Assembly (NCBI GenBank): GCA_012656075.1 | Contig: JAAKBF010000199.1 | Span: 1 to 64,000 of the forward strand | DNA: 64,000 bases | Source: Phytophthora hibernalis | Lineage: Eukaryota > Oomycota > Peronosporomycetes > Peronosporales > Peronosporaceae | Reading direction: 5' to 3' | Part shown: piece after piece, positions 49,001 through 59,159 of the stretch | Position numbering within the stretch: position 1 is the first letter of the stretch | Layout of the letters: each line of letters starts with the position of its first letter | Translations under genes and position numbers: made by a program | The notes under the pieces: model-generated | The model's database searches: none | Told to the model about the DNA's origin: nothing | What the model saw: only the letters and a program-made list of their open reading frames with translations

Positions 49001-50771
49001 GCGCTCCAGACCGTCCACCAACGGTAGAGACTTGGTGGACCTCACAGGAGGTCGGAGGAAACGGCTGTCAGTCATCGTGCCTTCATTCTCCTGATCACTC
49101 CGTGATTTGTCGTCCTCGTCGTCGTCATCGTCTGGTAGGTCATCATAAAGAAGGACGCATTCGCACTCCAGCAGATGGACCTTTATTCGCGACCGCACCA
49201 GTCGTGCTGCTCGATTCTGAGCTGCTGTCGTTGACCACGATGCCTGACTCCTGTCATCACGCTTATTTTCCGTCTCGTTCTCGTTGAAGCCGTACCGCGC
49301 TGAGGAATACATTGACTGACCCATCACACTCGAGCTTTCAAGCGGCACGCTAGGAGCGATTGAGCTAGCGAGCCCCGTCTCACACTCAAAAATCCGTCAC
49401 TCTCGTCTTCCAAATCTGACAATCCAATACTTTCGACACTCTCGGCCGCAGATAGCTTTCGCGTCTCGAAAGGAAGTTGTCGTTCGTGTGACGTTGACTC
49501 TCCTTCGACTGAAAATTTGCGTCGCTGCGTATTTTGCAGTTCATCCTGGGTATGCCGGTACTGGAGAAGGAGCTGTTCAATCCGCTGGAACTCCTTGAAC
49601 GATAAATTAAGCGCACCTCCATTTTCACCGCCTTGATCCTCATCCCCTCCAGTCATCCAAGCAGGCTGGTCGTCGCATATAGACTTAAACATTGCCGCTG
49701 AAGTATATCGATCGTCGAAACGGTGTGTGTTTAGCGTTGCAGGGTCTGCAGAAAATGCGTCAATAAGTGTTCCGATCTCCGGGAAGTACTGCGGCTGCAC
49801 GACGATCCGAATTGAGTGAAAGAACACGTCCACATCCATCGCAGGCGCTGCTAATGCCTCGTAATGGGACAGCTTCACCTGAATGTAGCATTGCTTGCTA
49901 TCGTCGCTAGCCAGGAATGGGTGCAGCACCATGTCGCTGTGTTCCGTCCGTCTCCGATCTCCCCATCGGTCGTCGTCTCCTTCCTCCTCGCAGCTTAGAT
50001 GCAAACCCATGCTAATTCCTCTGAACTTGATGCCCTTCTGCGAAATCCCAAACAGCGTACTCGCCGCCATGGATTGCGTCCCGCCGTCCATCGTCTGCGA
50101 GCCGTACATGCTCGCCGGGTGTTCCAAACTGTTTCGTCCATAAACACACTGCACCTCGGATGCCGACTCGTCCGTGAACTGCGCCCACTGCAGCTTACAC
50201 AGCAACGCGACATCACGTCCATTATGCTGCTCCCCGTCTCCAACCGCAAGCAGATATTGGACAGTGTCACCTTGATCTTGGACGTGACTTGCTCGATCCA
50301 ACTGGCCACAAAATCGAGTCCTTCCTGTGAAATCTCGTCTATAGGTTCCGGGGTCGTGGGTCCCCTCTTCTCAGCAGTAGCCTCCGTCTCCACCTGCTTC
50401 TCCGTCTCTGTGTAGCTCTGCCTCGTCTGGGCATCCTCCTTGTCCAGAGGCACCAGAACGATCTCAATGTCGTCGATCTCCACCAAGCAGCTCTCGCTCA
50501 TGATGTTGGCGTAGGAAATGGCTACACGAACTGAGCCTAAATAACCCTTTTTGACCTTAAAAGGCAGTCCCTGGGCCTCACAGAGCTCGGCATTGAGCAC
50601 CTCGGCGTTCAGCAGCAGGTCGCAGAGCTCCAGTCTCCCGGATCGCAGGTGCACGTCCAGCTGGTCAAGGTCCAGCTCGTCCGCGGCCAGGAAGCGGCCG
50701 ATTATGCGCTTTAGGACGAACTTGTACAGCCGCTTGAGCGCCGGGTCCGTGAGCTGCTTGAAGAACTGCAT
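43051..50771 (-). CDS. Autophagy-related protein 2 (ATG2), frame-interrupted
   Basis: ATG at 50771 starts a chorein-type N-terminus (MQFFKQLTDPALKRLYKFVL; DQLDVHLRSGRLELCDLLL), the lipid-transfer entry domain shared by ATG2 and VPS13. Middle segments contain ANIYACFDSFNTLIELL and NICMRFFGGCDW. The C-terminal ATG2 region has LLPLRINLDQEVVRFLRQF, WFFQSIDIKPCKIKIDYRP and VRSVIRAVPVAVLRPMIG, ending KFKDFRAI at 43051. ATG2 forms a bridge that moves lipids from the ER to the growing autophagosome. About 2,570 codons makes it longer than usual, owing to acidic, Ser-rich insertions (45.0-46.2 kb). About ten one-base frame changes occur (near 50222, 49390, 47921, 46840, 46455, 46385, 45741, 44685, 44030, 43595), mostly in homopolymers. 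With domains preserved across all of them, sequencing error is the likely cause. Confidence 0.9.
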
Positions 50772-51799
50772 TTTGTCCTTGTTACTCGCAATAAAGACAC
50801 TCGAGAGTCCTTGTTAGGGGCGTAGAGCGAGACAAATAAATGCGGAAACCTAAAAATAGACGCAAATCTCAGTGTTAGTTGCGGAAATCGCAGTGCAAGT
50901 TGGCGCCGCCCGATTGACGCGACGCACGCGCGTCCGACGCCCGTAGAAGCTGCGATCGGGTGTGCAAGAGACACACCTGCTTGTCGCCGCGGTCGAGAGC
51001 TCGCTGCCGGTCGCGGGGCCGTCGAGAGCGCGTCGGGAACGCCGCGTCTTGCCGTCTGCCACGGCCCGTTTTGGGTTGTTCTCAGAAGAACACTCGCGCT
51101 GGGGTTTTGGCCAATGGGAGGCGGCCAAACAAGTCGCCTATCGGAAACTGGACCTTAGTCGGTGAGTGTAGGGCAACGCGTTGAAGTTGCCCTTCCGATG
51201 CAAGTTATTAATAGTGCGTAATTACTGCGCGCCATTATGCTTTTAAGAAGAACGACAAGAACTTCAACTTAGTGATGTAGCGCTTGGCTATGCAGTCGCT
51301 CTTGTACAGACATACGCACGTGGATTCGCTGGAGGACTGCACAGCTAAGCTTATGACGAGGCTTGAAAGAAGTTGAAGGCTGCGAGGTCGCTCACAAGCG
51401 AGTTTTCGCCGTCGCGAAGACCGACAACCAGCGCTCGGGGCCGCGTGTCGTATAGCCTGCTCTTAGCCATTCGCAGCAGCGACCAATTCGTGAGTCTGGA
51501 TCAACTCGCTCCTGCCCTGCCGTCACGGTAGCACAGCAGCGTCACACGCAGTACAGACAATCGGTCTCGTGCTCGATATTGTACTTCATCACGACGAGAA
51601 CGAATCTCGTTCACGTGCTGCTAAGTTAATAGTTCTGGGTGGTACAGCGTTGCAGTTGATGTCATATTAAGGATACCACCAAATTGCGGTTCTTGAGCGA
51701 CGAGAGCAATTTCTCATGAAACAATGAGATTTTTACGTCAAGGACACGCCTGCGTTAGCCCGAATAGCGGTTCGAACTTAAAGGGCAGTGTGGCCCTTC
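50772..51799. other. Intergenic between ATG2 and glutathione S-transferase
   Basis: GC-rich next to the ATG2 start and more balanced further on. No supported gene or RNA; it is presumably the ATG2 promoter and the 3' flank of the transferase gene. Confidence 0.5.
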
Positions 51800-52471
51800 T
51801 CACCTTACGCGCTCGCCTTGGTCTTCAGGTTCGAGGAATGAGTCCAGCGTGGCGTGGATCTCGTCATGGTGAGGCACCTTCTTCATGCGCTGCAGCCAGG
51901 CCGAGAACTTGGGGTACTTGGCGAAGTCGTGGATGCCCATGAGCTCCACCTGCACGCACTCGCAGTAGGCCGCAAAGTCCGCGACCGTGGGGTGGTCCGT
52001 CTCGGCCACGAAGTCTTTCACCAGGAACTTCTCCATGAGCTCCGAGAGCTTGGTCAGGAGCGCTGGGGTGTCCTTGATAAACACCGCCTCCTCCAGCGAG
52101 GCGATGTTCTGCTTGGTGTGCATGAGCGGTACCAGCACTCTGGGCGTGATGAGACGGGCGTTCGTGTGGTGCCAGTGCAGGTACTGGTTCACCTTGGCAT
52201 GGGCCTGCACGTCGGCCGGGAACAGGTCCGTCCAGTTGAACTTCTCAGCCAAGTACGGCATGATCGCGTTGCCTTCAAAGAGTGAGAAGTCTCCGTCCTG
52301 TAGCACTGGGATGAGACCGTTCGGGTTGAGCGCCAGGAACTCGGGCGACGTGAAGATGGCACTGCCAAAGTCCGTCATCACCAGCACGTGCTCCAGGTGC
52401 TTAATCCGCATGACCCACTCTGCCGTCCGACTCGGCTGGCTGATCAGGTTCGCGTACAGCTTGATCGTCAT
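51800..52471 (-). CDS. Glutathione S-transferase, theta-like
   Basis: An intact 223-codon frame. The N-terminal thioredoxin-fold half starts MTIKLYANLISQPSRTAEWV, where the Ser after the first strand (residue 11 or 14) is the candidate catalytic residue. It contains NPNGLIPVLQDGDFSLFEGNAI, the cis-Pro and the glutathione-binding E-(S/G)-x-A-I motif. The all-helical C-terminal half (about 90-215) includes DHPTVADFAAYCE, the N-capping and hydrophobic-staple region. It conjugates glutathione to electrophiles in the cytosol, for detoxification or peroxide reduction. Length is normal for the family. It is divergent from the thiamine pyrophosphokinase gene and has no frame break. Confidence 0.93.
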   Translation of the reverse strand: MTIKLYANLISQPSRTAEWVMRIKHLEHVLVMTDFGSAIFTSPEFLALNPNGLIPVLQDGDFSLFEGNAIMPYLAEKFNWTDLFPADVQAHAKVNQYLHWHHTNARLITPRVLVPLMHTKQNIASLEEAVFIKDTPALLTKLSELMEKFLVKDFVAETDHPTVADFAAYCECVQVELMGIHDFAKYPKFSAWLQRMKKVPHHDEIHATLDSFLEPEDQGERVR

Positions 52472-52626
52472 CTTTCTTTTGATGGGGACTTGTGGGGCGA
52501 ATCGACGAATGATCTTTCGACGATCTCACGTTGAAGCTGGTTGTCTCAGCATGGCTACAGTTTCCATGTAAGTACGATCGCTCCAAACCGACCAGTAGAG
52601 CTAAGTTGGATCCCTTACTTCGTGTC
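52472..52626. promoter_or_regulatory. Shared divergent promoter of GST and thiamine pyrophosphokinase
   Basis: Only 155 bases separate the two start codons. On the minus strand near 52500-52512 the sequence TCATTCGTCGATT partly resembles the oomycete initiator. An upstream ATG at 52551 on the plus strand is followed 17 bases later by GTAAGT, a strong splice-donor sequence, so a spliced leader for the kinase is possible, but I find no in-frame acceptor that adds coding sequence. Confidence 0.5.
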
Positions 52627-53459
52627 ATGGCGCAGTCCGGTATCAATCACCCGGACCTGCCCACGCAGCTGCACTCGAACGCGTTTTGGTCCAACCCGAA
52701 GGCTGTTCCCCGCCTCGCAGTGCTGCTGCTCAATTCGGCGCACAGCTCGTGGCGTGTCAAGAAGAACGGTGTGGGGCTGCACGGCTCTGAGCTGTTCTGG
52801 AACCTTTGGAGCAACGCGCAGCTCACAGTGTGCGCTGACGGTGGCGCCAACCGCCTGTACGACCGCAGCGTGACGCTCGAAGCGCAGGACCTTGTGGTGC
52901 CCGACTACATCAAAGGAGACCTGGACTCACTGCGGGACGACGTACGCGAATTCTTCAGTGCAAAGGGACGATGGTACTGCAAGATCCGGATCAGAACACG
53001 AACGACTTGGATAAATGTTTGCAACTGATCCACCAAGTGCAGGAGGCGCATTGCAAGGCGGAAGCCACGGACGAACGTTTCTCGGTTATGATCTTTGGCG
53101 CGATGGGCGGACGGTTCGATCAGGAGATGCAGAACGTGAATGCGCTCTTCAGGTGGAAGGACAAGTTCCAGCACATGGTGCTGCTCTCGGACGAGACGAC
53201 GGCGAGGCTGCTGGTTCCTGATGTTAGGCATGTGATCACTCCTAACTTCCACTTCGAGACGCGGACGTGTGGTTTGATTCCCGTGGCAGGCATGTGTGAG
53301 GAAGCGACGACCTCAGGGCTCAAGTGGAATCTGAGCCCAGGCATGGAGACAGGGTTTGGTGGACTCATCAGTAGTTCCAATCACGTGGACGACGCGAGGG
53401 AGCAGGTCGAAGTAGTGTCGACGCACCCGTTAATCTGGACCACGGAGCTCAAAAAGTAG
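52627..53459 (+). CDS. Thiamine pyrophosphokinase
   Basis: From ATG 52627 the protein contains the family landmarks in order: TVCADGGANRLYD (nucleotide site), VPDYIKGDLDSLRDD (acidic, Mg-binding), DPDQNTNDLDKCL, FGAMGGRFDQEMQNVNAL, and the thiamine-binding SGLKWNLSPGMETGFGGLIS near the C-terminus, ending at 53459. It transfers pyrophosphate from ATP to thiamine, making the cofactor thiamine diphosphate in the cytosol. One frame change is needed near 52965, at a GGG run in AAAGGGACGATGG. Because the conserved motifs flank it perfectly, this is probably a base-calling loss. Length (about 277 residues) is normal for eukaryotic homologues. The start is chosen for a short N-terminal lead before the first conserved block. 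Confidence 0.9.
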
Positions 53460-53635
53460 TACGGTCGTCCATCGGCTGGTCTTTAGTGTTGCCTGACTTT
53501 AATTGCGTATTATCCCTTGATAGTTCCATGCTGTGCTCGTTTGGATTAACTGCAAGCGTGAGTTCGACGAACGAAACTTCGTTCGTGATTAAAAACGGCT
53601 TTCGGACTACTTAAGGTCGCGAGATGTCTCTAGAC

Positions 53636-53820
53636 ATACCGGTAACGACTAAATTTGGGAAAGCCTCAGGATTGCTTCTGAACGACGATAAAACAATTGT
53701 CATTGCGCTTAAGGGGAACCACCGGAGGATTCTTTGCCAAGCCCTCTCACACACCAGGAGGACGAATTGACAGAGCGTTATCTGGGGATACAAGTGGGAA
53801 GTGCCATTGAGTCGGTGAAA
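53636..53820 (+). pseudogene. LINE (non-LTR) reverse-transcriptase scrap
   Basis: A plus-strand reading contains KFGKASGLLLNDDKTIVIAL, the post-catalytic 'SGLxxNxxKT' block of L1-type reverse transcriptases. After a frame change it reads RYLGIQVGSAIES, the following 'YLGxxv' block. The rest of the element is absent. The scrap is bounded on the right by the 18-bp inverted repeat at 53825. Confidence 0.6.
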
Positions 53821-53824
53821 GTTT

Positions 53825-53867
53825 ACCTCCCAGGTTTTCTGAGAAAACCTCAGAAAACCTGGGAGGT
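53825..53867. repeat. 18-bp perfect inverted repeat, 7-base loop
   Basis: ACCTCCCAGGTTTTCTGA and its exact reverse complement are separated by GAAAACC. It lies at the end of the LINE scrap and may be a MITE end or a foldback created at an insertion site. Confidence 0.88.
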
Positions 53868-53949
53868 AGCTGTAAGCCAATCAGCTACAAGTAATTAGGT
53901 GACTTAAGTTTACTAAGAAATAGTGAAATACAATCAGGCAGATGTACGG

Positions 53950-54206
53950 CGGATGTGGGAGATTCTAGAATGTTCTAGAAGCTCCCATCCGCCCAGAACT
54001 GTGGGGCAGCACCTTCACTTTGGCGCGCCCTCCCCAAAGAACCCCCTTCAAGATAACTGGTAGTGTGGTGTTGGGTTTTGGGGCGCTCGGTCGCCAGTAC
54101 CCTTGCAGAAAGAAAGTGACCGGCGTGCCCTGATTGGCGGATTACATTCCCCGCGCCACAGTGACCACGATAGTTTAGTGACCGAGGCCTCGGTCGGGTA
54201 TGGATG
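53950..54206 (+). repeat. LTR fragment related to the LTR at 34.6-36.4 kb
   Basis: Positions about 54070-54203 match the reverse complement of about 35300-35450 at roughly 90% with small gaps, including a shared GACCGAGGCCTCGGTC palindrome and TGTTGGGTTTTGGGG. It is part of a solo or truncated LTR, in the opposite orientation on the plus strand to the LTR at 34.6 kb. The outer part (53950-54070) may also belong, but I could not align it with certainty. Confidence 0.7.
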
Positions 54207-54394
54207 GCGTTCCTGCAACGTTAATGTAGGATAAGAGTATTTGGTACGGATGCCCTATCCCTATCAATATGACTTTAGCCTCAGGAGCTAATCAGCGATT
54301 TATTTCTTAAGATTCTTCATCCAACGACAGATTTTTTACCAATCACACGCAGTTAGGTTTAGGTGAAAGGTTTACCGACTTATTTTCCGGAAAC

Positions 54395-56211
54395 CCGTAT
54401 AACCTGTGTAGTATCCGATAGAATGTTATATCCGACAAGCCATATTAGCCAATCAGATGACTGCAATTTGGACACCACCGGATCGTTGTCATTTCCGACA
54501 GCTCCAAAATTTGGTGGCCAAGGATCGATAAAAGTTAGGCACCAGACCACTAAAGCACAGTCACTTCCCAACTCTTCATGGGCCGCGCACGAGCAAGTAA
54601 AGACGGAGGCCGCCGCGCTCGGCAGTACAAGCGCTCTACGCCGACGTATGGGTTTCGACTCCATGTCATTCACCATTCTGATTCTCACGGAGTGTCCTCT
54701 GCACTCGCCAAGTTCTACCCTGAGGCCAAAGGCACCTCGCTCGAGACTAAGCGCAAGAGTATCTACCTGTGGCGGAAACGCCGCGATACCATCGAGAAGG
54801 CCGGCAAGAGCAGCTCGTCCAGCGTGCTGCGCAAGCTCAGACCTGCAGGAAGTGCCACTGTGCTGTCGTCTTAGACGGAGTCTCAGCTTCTTCGCTGGGT
54901 CAACGCCTACCGCGCCGATGGGACGCCAGTTTCGGCTCTAATGCTCCAGCTCAAGGCCCAGCAGCAGCTGGTATACCGCGCGGCGTTTACACCGGCACAT
55001 GGGCTTGGCGGGCTGGATTCGTGCGCCGCCATGCGCTGCGGTTCCGTGCGCGTACGCGCCAAGGACAAAAGAGTCCCGCATACGGCGAGGCTGCTATTCT
55101 TGCTTTTAATACTAGGATGCGCGCAGTCATGCACCGCCTAGGCGTTGATGTCGCCTACAACGCCGACCAAACGCCCGTCGCCTTCGAGTACGTGCCGCGC
55201 ACGACGTTCAACAAGCGCGGCGCACGTACGGTGTGGGTTCGTACATGTGGCAAGGACAAGGAGAGGATGACGTGCATGCTGCTTGGGTCCTCTTTCGGCG
55301 AGAAGCGGACGCCGTTTTTGATACTGAAGGGCCGCTCATCCAAGGTCGCGGCGACGCAAGCCGATAACGTGGAGCTGAGACACGGCTTCGGCAAGCATCT
55401 TTGGAAGCAGATCGAGAGCCTCCAGGACAGACATGGCGTCCAGATCTACGTTAATAGCACGGGTTGGTGGAACACGTCGCTGACTCTCATTTGGCTGGAG
55501 TATCATTTCGGTGGACGTCAGCATCCAGAACAGCCTGTCCTTCTACTCCTCGACGACTTCTCTGCACATTGGACGCCGGAGGTGCGCTCACGACCTCAAC
55601 ATCCACTTGCTGGACGTACCAGCAGGGCACACAGGCGTCTGCCACCCGGCGGACATTGCTTGGAACCGCCCGCTGAAGCAGCGTCTGCGCCAGCGCTGGG
55701 TAAGCTGGCTGATGACCAAGCTGGCGGGGAGGGAGTGCAGGAGCAGCGAGGTCAAGGCGCCGTACAGGAATGACGTGGTTGACTGGGTTGCCAGTGCGTG
55801 GGAGGGGCTGTCCGCTTCGACGATCTCGAACGGGTTTAACGGCATACTTGCCGTGCCACCTGTCGACCCAATGTTCGAGGCCTCGTCTAATGCTCTTGCT
55901 GAGGAACTAGAGCGTTTGCAGCTCCTTGATCCTGATGTTGGTGAGGTCGCTGATGAAGAAGACGTAGTAGATATGATGACTAGAGGAGAAGTAAGCGTCT
56001 AATGCAAGTGTTGGACTTTGTTCGAATCATTCCCCGCGCTGGGAGGGTTCTCTGGGTAAACCCCCTCCTGAATCTAATGGCAGCATTCGCGAGTGCTAAT
56101 TCGGTGGTTTTTAGCAAAACGTCTGCTTTTCCACAGGGATTGTGAATTATCATTTTTAAGGGGCCGAACCCAAAAGGCAGAAGGGTGTCGGATACTACAC
56201 AGGTTATACGG
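54395..56211 (+). mobile_element. Pogo/Tc1-like DNA transposon with 24-bp TIRs
   Basis: CCGTATAACCTGTGTAGTATCCGA at 54395-54418 (left; only the first 20 positions need be compared to see it) recurs exactly inverted at 56188-56211. The 1.8-kb interval contains one transposase-like gene in the plus orientation. TA dinucleotides occur symmetrically inside both ends, so the exact target-site duplication is unclear. Confidence 0.85.
54578..56002 (+). pseudogene. Pogo-like DDE transposase, frame-broken
   Basis: Starts MGRARASKDGGRRARQYKRS with a CENP-B-like helix-turn-helix N-terminus (about residues 20-80). The catalytic domain shows a first Asp in YNADQTPVAFEY (about 55160), a second in LLLLDDFSAHWT (about 55550) and a third in HPADIAWNRPLKQRL (about 55660), the DDD-type triad of pogo-like (DDE_1) transposases, ending at 56002. 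An in-frame TAG near 54870 and frame changes near 54950 and 55580 interrupt it. It sits inside matching 24-bp terminal inverted repeats. Some breaks could be sequencing errors, so activity is uncertain. Confidence 0.82.
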
Positions 56212-56999
56212 TACAGTATCAGTAGTCTTTCGATGCAGCGTTAAATGAAACTACCGGTATCCAACATTACACAAATATTGTTACTAGCAGTCTGCTACTG
56301 ATACAGTAAATAGCTGTTGAGTATCAGATACGGTTTTCAGTAGCACTGATTGATGCGAAGCCCTGAGTACATCGTCCGTACAGTGCCTGGGTCTGTAGGC
56401 AGCCGTATGATACTTAGCTGCTGTGGTGCCAATTCGATCATACATGTATACGCTAGATATGGATACATGTGAGCATTTGCCGGTAGACTCGCAATAGGAG
56501 ATGAAGTGGACTTGGTCCGGAATCAATGGGTCTTACACTGTAATGGTCCATACAAAAGAGTAACGATGAGAGCAATTACAGGATAAGGTAAAGTTAGTCC
56601 AAACAATATGAAACCACTGAGTTGTGGCTCTGCAACGTAGATGCTCGAGCGCATTGTCGCTGGTGCAGGTTCAGGCACAGAGATGGATGTTGCTGAACAC
56701 CTCTTGAAAAGCGTTGATGAACAAGGGTCCCCGTTAGTTCGCATCAAACATCACCACCCAACATTGGGAACAGTCCACTCAAGCAGTAACGCACTCTTGC
56801 AAAATCAAACTGTATTGAATAAATATCTAACACTGCATTAAATGGTGCTGAACGCGACAAGTGTTGGCTGCCGCAGCACTTGCATTTCGTCGCGAGCATC
56901 GGAATGGTGGCGAGCGAGTCGAACCGCACATACATCCAATAGTCTGCACTGCACAGACCGGCGTCTGGGTTCACACATCATACGCGCCGCAGTAGATTG
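56212..56999. other. Intergenic, no gene recognised
   Basis: Mixed composition with short open frames only. Short fragments near 56210-56340 repeat the phrase 'cagtatcagtag'/'gatacagtaa'. I found no domain. Confidence 0.5.
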
Positions 57000-58300
57000 A
57001 TTCTTGCAACGTTAAAAGCGGATTGGTCAGAACTTGACTCTCGCGGCTTCCAGGTTCGGCTGAGGTGGGGAACATGAGGTGCTGCCGCTTGGCGTACTGG
57101 TTCCGCAACGGCTGCGCCATGAACGCTTTCTTGCCTGAAAGTGCGGGAACTGCTCCAGAAACTGCTGACTAGCAAATAATCGTCGCCCGTCAAGCAGACT
57201 ACGTACGCATACTGCACGGAATACACAAACCATGTTAGCCACACTCAATCGTTGACAGCTTAACGCTTGGCCACGCACCTAGCATTGAAGTCGGTCAGGA
57301 AAATTGGCGCCCACGTCTCGGCCTTGGCCAGCGATGGCGTGTGGAACACGAAGTTGATTTGCAGCAACATGTCTGCGATCCACACAAACGTCTCACGTCA
57401 GCAGCAAGACTCGGTAATCGCCTTCACCAAGATCCCTCCCACCATCCACGAGCATATTGAACTGCTTCTTGATCGGCTGAGCGATAGCCACCACCTGATC
57501 CTTGGCCGACATCTGTCCGCATATCGCTGCAGACGTAGTTGCCTTCTCCTTGTGCTTCTCGATCTCGAGCGCTCGCGTGACTTGGTGTCGTGCTCCAAGC
57601 ACTCAGCTGTTTTTCCTAGCTGTCGACGCTGATCCGGATACGCGCCCAGCCACATAAATTGCAGGAGCATTACGTGGTGCCCATCGATGAATCGCACATT
57701 AGCGCGGGCAGTTGGTACCTGTGCATGTGCTGCACCGCCGAAAGAACGCAGCGGGCCACGTGAACGGCCTCGCACTCCGTGGCCAGGATCAGGTAGCCGT
57801 CGTCCACGAAGGCCTTCTCGAGCTTGTCGATGTGCGGGTGTCCCACGGGCCGCAGCACGTCCACCTCGCGTCGTAACTGGGCGGACACCTCCATGCGCTT
57901 ACTGACGGGGACAGGAGCCGCTTCTCGATGATCTTGCAGGCGAAGCGGCGGTTGTCCGTCTGGCACACGCATTTGTTGCATGTGGTCGTCATGCCTTTGC
58001 TGGGCACGCACTCCAGCATGTACACTTCCGGCATCAGCGCTCGGAAGCCCGCGACCGAGGGGCTAACTTGATCTAGTACTTGCGGCGGTGAGTCGGCCAC
58101 GAGTCGGCCACGAACGAGCTCTCGGACTTGGTGACGGCCTCGGACGGGCCGGACTCCTCTCGTCCTAGCCGAGATGCTGCAGACACACGACCGACTGCGA
58201 CAGCTCCCGCGCGCGGCTACTCGCTGCTTTATGGACAGGAGCTGCTTGGGCTGCTTGGGCCGCGGCGGGCGAAGTGGTGCAAAAGGGTTTATCAATTTGC
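57000..58300 (-). pseudogene. Protein-kinase pseudogene
   Basis: On the minus strand the first lobe is visible: NRRFACKIIEKR (the ATP-site Lys, about 57940), then QLRREVDVLRPVGHPHIDKL with the helix-C Glu, then AFVDDGYLILATECEA (hinge, about 57790) and ARCVLSAVQHMH (about 57740). This is close to calcium/calmodulin-type kinases. The HRDLKPEN catalytic loop expected next is absent: the frame instead reads YQLPALMCDSS, showing deletion. Downstream (57600-57000) are only frame-broken traces, including a basic KAFMAQPL-like stretch. The gene is degraded and has no catalytic centre. Confidence 0.6.
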
Positions 58301-59159
58301 TTTGGGTCTTGCTGGTTTAATAATAACGGGGTGGTCAAGAAGAAGATATTATATTACGATTTTAGCCCTTACCACGTCCGGAATGAATAACCCCGCACTG
58401 ATTGGCGGATTATTTTCCGGCGTGGCACTCTATTGCAGCTTTCCGGACTGGCGTCCGGAAACTGCCAATTACTGAAGTTGCTTCAAGGATCTGAAGGGAT
58501 CTGTAGCAACTTAAGTTCTGTCAAAAGCAAGATAAAGACGGTACAACACCGTAGTTGGGGGATGGGTGTCATGGCCCTCAAATCCACAAAATCGAAGGGG
58601 CTCTCACGTTTTCTCGGCCCTGATCGCAATACCAGGATCCTTTTAACGCACCTCGCCTCGTACTGAATGAGGTTAAGCAAGGACTAGCGAAATCAACGAA
58701 ATATAAGCCTCTCTCGTGAAGCATATAGCGGTTGTCCAAAACGTATATGCGGGAGTTTGCCTTCACCCCAGCACATTCCATTCCGTCTCTGTCAGTCCGT
58801 CCGCCTGCGCTCTACTGTAGCTTGATTTACTCGCTGCGCGAGTCTACGCCACCTGTCTGGCGACCTGGCGAGTGCGTGAGCCGAATCTCGGTGAACATCA
58901 GCATCCTGACACGCGGTCAACCACTCCACATAATATGTGCGTATTTGGGCGGCCGTCCCCAGGTCGTCTACAATCCGTTGTAGCGCGCCCACCTGCTCGC
59001 GATACACTTCATCCGGGTTAAAGTTAAACTGACTGTATTAATCTCACTTGTAAGGTTCTAACTACTGTTCACTATCTGCATACTAAACTTCTGTACTCCA
59101 AATGGATGGCTCTCCATCAACCGTCTACCTTAAGTCCGATTCGTATCTAGTGTAAAATA
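58301..59159. other. Hairpin-rich intergenic stretch
   Basis: Contains TTTCCGGAC-TGGC-GTCCGGAAA (58440-58461, 9-bp arms) and an AAGTTGCT...AGCAACTT pair shortly after. The phrase 'ctgattggcggatta' near 58398 also occurs in the LTR fragment at 54.14 kb, so a decayed LTR-related element is possible. No gene. Confidence 0.45.

Noticed and set aside
54061..54206. The GACCGAGGCCTCGGTC-containing stretch as a regulatory palindrome
   Set aside because: The same stretch is found inside the LTR at 35.3 kb, so it is better explained as an LTR fragment.
58732..59007. Short overlapping frames on both strands as a gene
   Set aside because: Each is under 85 codons, without domain, and in repeat-derived surroundings.
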